Origin: an uncultured Bacteroidia bacterium
GTDB taxonomy: Bacteria; Bacteroidota; Bacteroidia; Bacteroidales; Prolixibacteraceae
Assembly: GCA_903859795.1 (NCBI GenBank)
Contig: CAIOOC010000908.1
Coordinates: 1 to 5,345 of the forward strand
Length of the DNA stretch: 5,345 bases
Reading direction: 5' to 3'
In this document: positions 1 through 5,345 of the stretch, in pieces
Numbering within the stretch: position 1 is the stretch's first letter
Layout: each line of letters begins with the position of its first letter
Position numbers and translations under genes: made by a program
Notes under the pieces: generated by a model
Database searches by the model: none
Seen by the model: only the letters and a program-made list of their open reading frames with translations
Told to the model about the DNA's origin: nothing

Positions 1-651
1 ATCAGTGGTACTTATTAAGTCAATTTTTTTTCTGACAAATTCATCCATCATAAGATTCTTTAGTGAATCGTTCTCGGAAATTACTGCGTCACGAATAACG
101 GAAATACTGTAATTCCTATTTAAAGCCGCAGATATGGTACTATTAACGCAATAGGCAGCATCTAATCCAACCACAATAAGTTTATTTATTTTGTGGGCAA
201 TTAAAATACTATCAAGATTTGGATTGCTAAAAGCATCATTTTTTTCTTTTATAATAATATAGTTTGTGGCTATAGACAATCGTTTATCAAACTGCACTCC
301 TATACTCCCTTTTTCCATTGAATTATTCAGAAGATTAACTCCCCAATTCGATATCTCGTTCCGAATATAAATTACCGGTATATTTTTCCCGGTTGATGTT
401 CCAATTATAGAATTAATTTTAGCAATTAACTCGCCTGAAGATTTCTTGTAATTTTCGTTAGTGGAAAGATCTCCTGTCGTAACCTCCTGAATATCTATTA
501 TTAATAAAGCAGATCTCTGAATTGTGTCTTTTTCAACAGGTCTTCCCGCCGAAATCACAGAAGCCTGGTGTTCTAGAATCAATAAATTACCAGTCAAAAA
601 TAAAATAATGCTGACCAGCGAACCGATTAGTCCGAAAATTATCCTTTTCAT
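1..651 (-). CDS. Membrane-anchored isochorismatase-family cysteine hydrolase (C-terminus cut by window edge)
   Basis: Reading the minus strand from ATG at 651 gives 217 codons with no stop before the window edge. Residues 4-26 form one hydrophobic helix after MKR, so by the positive-inside rule the rest should lie outside the inner membrane. The remainder matches the isochorismatase-like cysteine hydrolase fold: strand ALLIIDIQ (48-55) with catalytic Asp53, IIIKEKNDAF (132-141) with catalytic Lys135, and VVGLDAAYCVNSTISAAL (160-177) with nucleophile Cys168. All three triad residues are present. Family members hydrolyse C-N or ether bonds in small molecules (nicotinamide, N-carbamoyl compounds, isochorismate); the substrate cannot be told here. 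The sequence resembles a subfamily of cysteine hydrolases with an N-terminal anchor, known from Clostridia and other bacteria. The readable part ends in KKIDLISTTD, near the normal C-terminus, so probably only a few residues are missing. No Shine-Dalgarno sequence precedes the start. It is divergent from the GH9 gene. Family call firm, substrate unknown. Confidence 0.88.
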   Translation of the reverse strand, partial: MKRIIFGLIGSLVSIILFLTGNLLILEHQASVISAGRPVEKDTIQRSALLIIDIQEVTTGDLSTNENYKKSSGELIAKINSIIGTSTGKNIPVIYIRNEISNWGVNLLNNSMEKGSIGVQFDKRLSIATNYIIIKEKNDAFSNPNLDSILIAHKINKLIVVGLDAAYCVNSTISAALNRNYSISVIRDAVISENDSLKNLMMDEFVRKKIDLISTTD

Positions 652-739
652 ATGTAATTTAATTTATATTTATTGATGTTTTCATTTTCCGGCCTGGGCA
701 GGATTCCAATAGATTTTTAAAAATACAAATTATTATAAA
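652..739. promoter_or_regulatory. Divergent intergenic region between hydrolase and GH9 genes
   Basis: This 88-bp AT-rich spacer must hold the start signals of both flanking divergent genes unless they are read from further away. No exact TAnnTTTG element is visible on either strand. The closest is TAATAATTTG on the minus strand (about 727-736), which has two extra bases and would give the hydrolase a leader of roughly 70 nt. Both start codons are preceded by A/T-rich sequence without a purine-rich ribosome binding site, which is common in Bacteroidota. A small GC-rich dyad, CCTGGGCAGG at 693-702 (CCTG/CAGG arms), sits near the middle and could be an operator, but this is inference. Confidence 0.4.
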
Positions 740-3646
740 ATGAGTATAAGAATCATCTTTTTATTACTTGCTATTGGTTTAATTACCAGGGCTCAGGAGC
801 CTATGAAGATTAAGGTTGAGAATTCCGCCGCCTTCCGATGGCAAAACAAAAAGGTTTACGAAAGCAGACTTCTGGATGATATGGAAACCCCGGGCCCCTG
901 GACACCTTTTACAATTGGGGCGATATCGGTTGTCGATGCCAGGGTAACAGCAAAAATTGTTGAGTCAAAGCAGATGGTCACGCGAATGAGCTACTCATTT
1001 GATCAAACTCATAGCGGCAAGCGTTCACTGTTAATGAGATTGCCTACAAAAATGGAGGGGCCAGGTCCTAAAAGTGGTCGTGGATGGGGTATTGCCGGAC
1101 TTTCCCGTAAGTTTGAAAACGAAGATCTTAGCAAGTTCAATAGAATTTCTTTTTGGATATATCCTGATTGTCCGGGATACTATCAGGACTGGCTCGAAAT
1201 GAGACTTTTTAATGAAGGCAATGAGAAGCTTCCTGCACTTTTTGCCCAGGAGGGTGAAAATACTGTTCTATTACAAAATAAAGTTTGGAACCATATTGTA
1301 TGGGAAATCGGGAATGTGAGCCGCGACAAAATCTCGAAATTTGAGATCTCTTCCTGGCTGGCAGGAAATGAGCCTGAAGCAACAGATACCTTATCTTACT
1401 ATTTTGATGACCTTGAATTACAAAAGGTAGAACCGGAATATATTGAAGGTTGGGATGTCTGGCCTGGACGAATATCATTCAGTCATACGGGTTACCAGAC
1501 AGGAGCAACCAAAAGTGCCGTCGCCAATAATCTCAAGGCAGACGAATTTAGCCTGATTGATCAGAAATCTGGCGAAACAGTTCTAAATAAACCGATTCAA
1601 AATGTCACGACACATCTTGGGAACTTTCAACTTCTTGATTTTTCTGAGGTTCAGGATAATGGGTCATATATCTTAAAGGCCGGAGAAACAGTCACCCGGT
1701 CGTTTAATATTCATCCCGATGTGTGGGAAGAGACTATATGGAAAGCACTGAACTTCTACTATTCTGAACGGTGTGGGTTTTCAATTCCCGGTGTACATGG
1801 TTCTTGTCACCGCGACTGGAAGTGTACTCACGGCGACAGGAGTATCGTCATTAATGGTGGTTGGCACGATGCCGGTGATTTTACCCAGGGACTCGGCAAT
1901 ACCGGAGATGCAGTTTATGCCATGTTTAGTCTTGCAGAAAAACTTCATCAGAGAGGGGAGAATACTAAACTTTATGACAGACTTCTCGAAGAGGGAGAAT
2001 GGGGACTTGACTGGATCCTTAAAACCAGTTTTGGAGATGGGTATCGTAATGAGGGGTCGATAAGCAGTCGCCGGACAAACGGAATTATCGGGGACGATGA
2101 TGATGTTATTTCGACCGCGAGGAATTCACCAGGAACGAATTTTAAAGCAGCATCGTCCGAGGCAATTGCAGCCAGGGTACTTAAAGAAAAAGATCCCCGT
2201 TTAGCTGCTTTTTCATTAAAAATGGCAAAAGCCGATTGGCAATTTGCAACAGATAAACTTAACCTTACTGAGAACCCTTCATCTAAGGAGCCTTTTACAG
2301 GTTCATTTGATTCCGGGAATGTTGTCCATGAACTGGCATCTCAAGGAATTATAGCATCTGTTGAACTGTGGGAATCAACAGGAGATAAAAAGTATGAAAT
2401 AAAAGCAACCGAATTGGCCCGCGTAATCCTTGAATCTCAGCAACGTAAAAAGCCTGACTGGGATGTCCCCCTTATTGGGTTCTTTTATACAAGTCCATCG
2501 AAAGAACATATTCTTCATTATGTCCACCGGGGCCATGAACAGGAGCCTATTGTAGCTCTTACCCTTTTGTGTGAGGCATATCCTGATCACCCGGATTGGA
2601 TGAAATGGTATTCTGCAATTGCATTATATTCCGAGTATCTGAAGAAAATTGCAAAATATACCGAACCTTATGGTGTACTCCCTGCATCGATATATACCGA
2701 TGATGAATATCTTCAGGTTCCGGGAACCAGACAGGAGTCATTTCGCCAACAGGTACTAAGCGGGATTCCATTGGGGAAAGGGCATTACCTTCGTCTTTTC
2801 CCCGTCTGGATGGATTACCGGGGTCATTTTGGCACAGTTTTACCTAAGGCACAGGCGCTTAATCAGGCTGCACGACTGCGTAACGATCCGGAATCAGCAA
2901 AACTGGCTCAGCATCAGCTTGAATGGGTTGTCGGACGAAATCCGTTTTCACAAAGTACGATGTACGGCGAAGGCTATGATTTTACCCCGTTATATACGCC
3001 GTCCTCCGGTGATATTGTAGGGGCGCTTCCTGTTGGGATTCAGACACGCGGTGATAAAGATGTTCCATACTGGCCGGTTCAGAGTACATGGACTTACAAA
3101 GAGGTGTGGACACATCCAGTGACACAATGGATCTGGCTAATGCATGACCTCGAAGGCCCGGCAATCGTAAAGGGCAGTTCAAAGGATGTGATAGAATTCA
3201 CTAATACGCTATCCGGACGTCAAACATTTATTAAACCTGATGCATCTGGATTCTTTAGCGCTGTTTTGCCTGAAGGGGAATATGTATTAAGAAGTAACGC
3301 AAGAGAACAGAAAAGGACACTTCTTCCTTCGGGAATTTATCAAATCAATACAGGGTCCGGAGAACTGTATGATTTTGATATTTTAAAGTCTAAAACCAAA
3401 GACAGAGTCGTCACCATAACAGCAAAAGTTCAGGGTGATGGCTTTCATACTTTTTCTTTAAGATCAAATAATCTTGAAGTGAAGGATCCGGTTCGAAAAG
3501 TTAACTTTAAATCCGGAGATTATGTAGTGACCCTGAAATGGGAAGGTAAAATAAATGAACCAGCTGAACCTTGGGTGATCGTTGTTATTCCTGACATTGA
3601 CCTGATGCGCAAAAAGGAGCTGAGCGGATCAGTATGGGAGAAATAA
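740..3646 (+). CDS. Secreted multidomain glycoside hydrolase, family 9 (cellulase-like)
   Basis: This is a 968-residue exported enzyme. Residues 1-18 look like a Sec signal peptide (hydrophobic IIFLLLAIGLI, then TRAQ) with no lipobox cysteine, so a soluble periplasmic or secreted protein is expected. Domains in order: a beta-sandwich, carbohydrate-binding-like region (about 40-232, ending YYFDDLELQKV); an Ig-like CelD_N domain (about 243-324, with the LLDFSEVQDNGSYIL pattern); the GH9 (alpha/alpha)6 catalytic domain (about 328-806); a carboxypeptidase-regulatory-like beta domain (about 815-872); and a final beta domain (about 874-951). GH9 signatures are GGWHDAGDF (373-381), holding the Asp pair that activates water (D377, D380); VVGRNPFSQS (730-739); and YKEVWTHPVTQWIWL (786-800), with E788 as the likely catalytic acid. 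GH9 enzymes cleave beta-1,4-glucans or related glycans with inversion. C345, C356 and H357 resemble the RCG...CH region of Ig-bearing GH9s, where some structures carry zinc. The usual HHR motif between GRNP and the acid is absent, so the substrate may not be cellulose. No dockerin or type IX secretion domain is seen. The ATG at 740 is chosen because it begins the signal peptide. Confidence 0.93.
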   Translation: MSIRIIFLLLAIGLITRAQEPMKIKVENSAAFRWQNKKVYESRLLDDMETPGPWTPFTIGAISVVDARVTAKIVESKQMVTRMSYSFDQTHSGKRSLLMRLPTKMEGPGPKSGRGWGIAGLSRKFENEDLSKFNRISFWIYPDCPGYYQDWLEMRLFNEGNEKLPALFAQEGENTVLLQNKVWNHIVWEIGNVSRDKISKFEISSWLAGNEPEATDTLSYYFDDLELQKVEPEYIEGWDVWPGRISFSHTGYQTGATKSAVANNLKADEFSLIDQKSGETVLNKPIQNVTTHLGNFQLLDFSEVQDNGSYILKAGETVTRSFNIHPDVWEETIWKALNFYYSERCGFSIPGVHGSCHRDWKCTHGDRSIVINGGWHDAGDFTQGLGNTGDAVYAMFSLAEKLHQRGENTKLYDRLLEEGEWGLDWILKTSFGDGYRNEGSISSRRTNGIIGDDDDVISTARNSPGTNFKAASSEAIAARVLKEKDPRLAAFSLKMAKADWQFATDKLNLTENPSSKEPFTGSFDSGNVVHELASQGIIASVELWESTGDKKYEIKATELARVILESQQRKKPDWDVPLIGFFYTSPSKEHILHYVHRGHEQEPIVALTLLCEAYPDHPDWMKWYSAIALYSEYLKKIAKYTEPYGVLPASIYTDDEYLQVPGTRQESFRQQVLSGIPLGKGHYLRLFPVWMDYRGHFGTVLPKAQALNQAARLRNDPESAKLAQHQLEWVVGRNPFSQSTMYGEGYDFTPLYTPSSGDIVGALPVGIQTRGDKDVPYWPVQSTWTYKEVWTHPVTQWIWLMHDLEGPAIVKGSSKDVIEFTNTLSGRQTFIKPDASGFFSAVLPEGEYVLRSNAREQKRTLLPSGIYQINTGSGELYDFDILKSKTKDRVVTITAKVQGDGFHTFSLRSNNLEVKDPVRKVNFKSGDYVVTLKWEGKINEPAEPWVIVVIPDIDLMRKKELSGSVWEK

Positions 3647-3695
3647 ATACAATAATTCAATTCGAAACTAATAATCCTAACCACTATCATTTTTG

Positions 3696-3727
3696 AATTT
3701 AGACCTGATTAAAGCCTATAATTTAGA
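3696..3727. repeat. Short direct repeat AATTTAGA in the GH9-LysE spacer
   Basis: AATTTAGA occurs at 3696-3703 and again at 3720-3727, 24 bp apart start to start. It lies in the 191-bp spacer between the GH9 stop and the LysE start, roughly 75-110 bp upstream of the LysE promoter element. In sequence this AT-rich, two 8-base copies may be chance. A role as activator half-sites is only a possibility. No convincing terminator for the GH9 gene is visible in the spacer. Confidence 0.2.
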
Positions 3728-3801
3728 TCTCTCCTGAATGAGGAATAGTCTTTTCAAATTGACTAATTTTGAACCCCGGCACTTTCTCGGGTTGTAAAGA
3801 A

Positions 3802-3809
3802 TACTTTTG
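3802..3809 (+). promoter_or_regulatory. Bacteroidota-type -7 promoter element (TACTTTTG) for the LysE gene
   Basis: TACTTTTG matches the Bacteroidota housekeeping -7 consensus TAnnTTTG exactly. It would start transcription near 3813-3816, giving a leader of about 25 nt ahead of the ATG at 3838. No TTTG sits at the expected -33 spacing; the nearest TTTTG (3767-3771) is about 30 bp upstream, which is too far. The identification therefore rests on the -7 element and its position. Confidence 0.5.
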
Positions 3810-3826
3810 ATTGACAGGTTCAGATT

Positions 3827-3832
3827 AAGGAA
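3827..3832 (+). promoter_or_regulatory. Ribosome binding site (AAGGAA) of the LysE gene
   Basis: AAGGAA ends five bases before the ATG at 3838, a normal Shine-Dalgarno spacing. It stands out because the GH9 and hydrolase genes here lack such a site, and it supports 3838 as the true start. Confidence 0.5.
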
Positions 3833-3837
3833 TTAAA

Positions 3838-4431
3838 ATGATAGAATATAATATTGCTGGCTACCTGATTTTTGCATTCGTGACAACAATAACACCCGGG
3901 CCAAATAATTACCTCCTGTTTTCGTATGGAAGGAATTTTGGGTTTAAAGATTCGGGTAAACTAATGTCAGGAATCTTCCTGGGGTTTTTAGTCTTGCTTT
4001 ATCTGTCGGGATATAGCATTGCGGGTATGATTGCAAAGAACCCGTCACTGGAACTAATATTAAAAATAATAAGTTCCTGCTGGCTCTTTTACCTGGCGAT
4101 TGTACTGAGCAGACTCAACGCCGGCAGTTCCGTTGATTCAAAATCCAGAATAGGCTTTTTTCAGGGATTCTTTATGCAATTTATAAACCCTAAGGCATGG
4201 ATCATGGCTATAAGCGGTGCAAGTGCATTTTTGCCACATTTTGATAACGTTCATTTGAGTGTATTCGTGTTTGCAATGATCTTCGGAATTGTTGGCATTC
4301 CATGTATGATTGCATGGATTTTATTCGGCGACTTGATTTCCAGTTTGCTAAAGTCGGAAAAAGCACATCTTTTTTTGGGAATAGTGTTGTTTGTTCTAAT
4401 GAATATCAGCATCGTTATGATATGGATTTAA
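3838..4431 (+). CDS. LysE/RhtB-family amino-acid exporter
   Basis: This 197-residue inner-membrane protein has the usual length for the LysE/RhtB superfamily, whose members expel amino acids and derivatives (lysine, homoserine, threonine, cysteine pathway products), probably by proton-coupled export. The first helix carries the family motif TPGPNN (19-24), followed by YGRNFGFKDSGKLMSG (30-45), the typical G-rich loop leading into helix two. The second hallmark is GFFQGFFMQFINPKAW (106-121), the FxxGFxxQxxNPKAW signature. About six hydrophobic segments can be drawn: roughly 6-28, 42-63, 70-91, 106-128, 138-162 and 174-196. The substrate cannot be read from the sequence. An AAGGAA site and a TAnnTTTG element just upstream suggest its own transcript. 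It has no visible functional link to the GH9 gene 191 bp upstream, and no clear terminator follows it. Confidence 0.93.
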   Translation: MIEYNIAGYLIFAFVTTITPGPNNYLLFSYGRNFGFKDSGKLMSGIFLGFLVLLYLSGYSIAGMIAKNPSLELILKIISSCWLFYLAIVLSRLNAGSSVDSKSRIGFFQGFFMQFINPKAWIMAISGASAFLPHFDNVHLSVFVFAMIFGIVGIPCMIAWILFGDLISSLLKSEKAHLFLGIVLFVLMNISIVMIWI

Positions 4432-4721
4432 AGATTGGGAAATCATGTCGGGCCATTTTTAATCTCCCGTCTTTTGTCGCGCATGAAAATCGCGGGAACC
4501 ACTTGCCGCAAAGTAAAATTCAGATTTCTTAAAGGTACTATCAAGTATAGCAAAGCTAATCTAAAGGTCTCAAGATATCCAATTACTCGGTCATGGCTGG
4601 TAATAAGGCATTTCAACTAATAAAACCAGCACTAATTTTATTAACAATCTTTACTATTTGTTAGAGAGATTTACACAAATCAGAATCTATATTGCGCCTA
4701 GTGAATTTAATTTAAAGCGTT
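4432..4721. other. 290-bp intergenic region without a convincing gene
   Basis: Short open frames cross this stretch, but none has a good start, ribosome site or recognisable product. The longest (4435-4620, 61 codons) would need a TTG start and gives an unrecognised basic peptide. Small inverted repeats are present. TCCCG (4465-4469) can pair with CGGGA (4493-4497). GCTGGT (4596-4601) can pair with ACCAGC (4625-4630). A perfect 8-bp AT stem lies at 4618-4643. TTTG at 4657-4660 could belong to a promoter for the next gene, but no well-spaced TAnnTTTG follows. No tRNA or known riboswitch is recognised. Confidence 0.5.
4618..4643. repeat. Perfect AT inverted repeat (TAATAAAA / TTTTATTA)
   Basis: TAATAAAA (4618-4625) and TTTTATTA (4636-4643) are perfect reverse complements around a 10-base loop, CCAGCACTAA. 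All stem pairs are A-T, so the hairpin is weak, and no T-tract follows. The loop bases CCAGC could also pair with GCTGG at 4596-4600, allowing an H-type pseudoknot or two alternative folds. It lies about 80 bp before the next gene. Any regulatory role is inference. Confidence 0.3.
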
Positions 4722-5039
4722 ATGGATATGGAAAATTCGAACCCACTGCTTCAAGGCACCGTTTCAGTTGATAAGCTATTTCATTTAAATGATGTTACTG
4801 ATCTGGAATCTGAACTTTTTGATGCTATTCTTTCATCGCCATCCATTTTTTCTTTTAAAGATTTCTGTAAGCGATATGTGATAAGAAAATATACCCAGGA
4901 ACAAATTTCAGCGGCACTTCAATCACTGATTAAGAAGAAGTTCCTTACCTACGACAGCCAGTTTAGAATTATTAAATTGCACTTACAGTCGGTTTTCCCA
5001 TACAGTACACCACAGCTATCAGACCACTGGATAAGTTAA
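4722..5039 (+). CDS. Small hypothetical protein with possible winged-helix core
   Basis: This 105-residue soluble protein has no signal peptide or membrane segment, and I do not recognise its family. Its middle reads like a winged-helix DNA-binding fold: a helix at about 28-38 (LESELFDAILS), a second at 44-54 (SFKDFCKRYVI), a third at 57-71 (YTQEQISAALQSLIK) in the place of a recognition helix, then KKKFLTYDSQFRIIKL (71-86) in the place of the beta wing. The pattern 'alternate residues of ALxxLIKKKFL' is typical of MarR/ArsR-like folds, where the segment after the third helix opens the wing. There is no sensor or effector domain, so it could be a small regulator, a partner protein or a fold look-alike. 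Two start codons lie close together (4722 and 4728) and neither has a clear ribosome site. The normal codon and amino-acid make-up and the strong terminator downstream support a real gene. Confidence 0.6.
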   Translation: MDMENSNPLLQGTVSVDKLFHLNDVTDLESELFDAILSSPSIFSFKDFCKRYVIRKYTQEQISAALQSLIKKKFLTYDSQFRIIKLHLQSVFPYSTPQLSDHWIS

Positions 5040-5053
5040 ATAAAATAGACGTA

Positions 5054-5082
5054 CTCTTCCGAGAAAGTGGAGGGGGATTTTT
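5054..5082 (+). terminator. Possible weak hairpin terminator just after the 105-residue protein
   Basis: CTCTTCC (5054-5060) can pair with GGAGGGG (5069-5075) across an 8-base loop, using two G-U pairs, followed within two bases by TTTTT (5078-5082). It starts 15 bp after the stop codon at 5037-5039. The wobble pairs make it less convincing than the hairpin further downstream. Confidence 0.35.
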
Positions 5083-5099
5083 ACATATATCGTTCAGAC

Positions 5100-5136
5100 A
5101 AATGGGTAGTCAGCTGACTACTCATTTTCTTTTATT
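5100..5136 (+). terminator. Strong intrinsic terminator, probably shared by convergent genes
   Basis: A 12-bp stem with a tetraloop is formed by 5100-5111 and 5116-5127 around AGCT. All pairs are Watson-Crick except one G-U (5105/5122). A T-rich tail, TCTTTTATT (5128-5136), follows on the plus strand. The centre GTAGTCAGCTGACTAC is a perfect 16-bp palindrome. On the minus strand the same stem is followed by only a short T-run (in CATTTGTC), so termination of the convergent membrane-protein gene would be weaker. Its position between two convergent genes fits a shared terminator. Confidence 0.8.
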
Positions 5137-5143
5137 GGTAAGA

Positions 5144-5335
5144 TCAGAAATTCAAAGACTTATTCCTGATAAACCTCCTGTTTAAGAATAGGATCAGGCA
5201 GCATATTACAACAACTGCATCAATTATAAACATTATTTCAAACATCGTATCCCAGTTGTTGATCCCAACCACTACAAAACCGATCCCTAATCCAATCAGA
5301 GGGAAAATAATTCCCAGAGTCCAGGAGAACTTCAT
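5144..5335 (-). CDS. Small two-helix membrane protein, function unknown
   Basis: This 63-residue product consists almost wholly of two hydrophobic segments, at about 5-24 (WTLGIIFPLIGLGIGFVVVG) and 31-52 (MFEIMFIIDAVVVICCLILFLN), joined by a short loop, GINNWDT. The tail NRRFIRNKSLNF is strongly basic. By the positive-inside rule both ends should face the cytoplasm. Two adjacent cysteines (45-46) lie in the second helix. The family is not recognised. The start ATG (5333-5335) follows GGTTAGGGAC, which contains a weak AGG-type ribosome site at a short spacing. The frame remains open to the window edge, so a longer N-terminus cannot be excluded. It converges on the 105-residue gene and the terminator at 5100-5136. 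Confidence 0.55.
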   Translation of the reverse strand: MKFSWTLGIIFPLIGLGIGFVVVGINNWDTMFEIMFIIDAVVVICCLILFLNRRFIRNKSLNF

Positions 5336-5345
5336 GTCCCTAACC

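Noticed and set aside
1209..1478. 89-codon minus-strand frame inside the GH9 gene
   Set aside because: It lies wholly within a well-supported coding region in an antisense frame and its product looks random.
3732..3744. Small hairpin TCCT/AGGA followed by TCTTTTC after the GH9 gene
   Set aside because: The stem has only four pairs and the T-run starts several bases away, so it is too weak to call a terminator.
740..4431. GH9 and LysE genes as one polysaccharide utilisation operon
   Set aside because: The 191-bp spacer holds an independent promoter element, and no SusC/SusD, sugar transporter or sugar kinase is present. The two functions are not linked by anything visible.
4465..4497. TCCCG/CGGGA inverted repeat after the LysE gene as a terminator
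   Set aside because: The stem is five pairs with a 23-base loop and no T-tract follows.
4302..4532. 76-codon plus-strand frame overlapping the end of the LysE gene
   Set aside because: More than half of it is an alternate-frame reading of the exporter's last helices, and the remainder shows no recognisable features.
4435..4620. 61-codon plus-strand frame directly after the LysE stop
   Set aside because: It needs a TTG start, has no ribosome site, and gives an unrecognised basic peptide without domain-like pattern. The internal ATG at 4483 would leave only 46 codons. More likely non-coding.

Overview
This window looks like an ordinary chromosomal stretch from a member of the Bacteroidota. 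Three things suggest this. The DNA is AT-rich with AT-rich gene leaders that mostly lack a Shine-Dalgarno sequence. There is one exact copy of the Bacteroidota -7 promoter element TAnnTTTG. A large secreted multidomain glycoside hydrolase of family 9 (GH9) dominates the window. This assignment is inferred from sequence style and protein families; no rRNA or other marker gene is present.

Layout. Positions 1-651 (minus) hold most of a membrane-anchored, isochorismatase-fold cysteine hydrolase whose C-terminus runs off the left edge. An 88-bp AT-rich divergent spacer (652-739) separates it from a 968-residue secreted GH9 enzyme on the plus strand (740-3646). The enzyme has an N-terminal beta-sandwich domain, an Ig-like linker domain, the catalytic (alpha/alpha)6 barrel and two C-terminal beta domains. 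A 191-bp spacer with a promoter element and a ribosome binding site leads to a LysE/RhtB-type amino-acid exporter (3838-4431, plus). A 290-bp stretch without a convincing gene (4432-4721) follows. Next come a 105-residue protein with a possible winged-helix core (4722-5039, plus), a strong hairpin terminator at 5100-5136, and, converging on it, a 63-residue two-helix membrane protein (5144-5335, minus).

The genes do not form an obvious operon or pathway. Spacers of 88-290 bp, changes of strand and a separate promoter before the exporter all point to independent transcription. The one strong functional story is extracytoplasmic polysaccharide or oligosaccharide breakdown by the GH9 protein. 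No SusC/SusD pair, transposase, CRISPR array, phage gene or tRNA is visible. I found no evidence for a new multi-gene system. The points most worth a second look are the GH9 enzyme, which keeps the catalytic acid and base but lacks the usual His-His-Arg substrate-contact motif, and the hydrolase whose catalytic domain probably lies outside the inner membrane.
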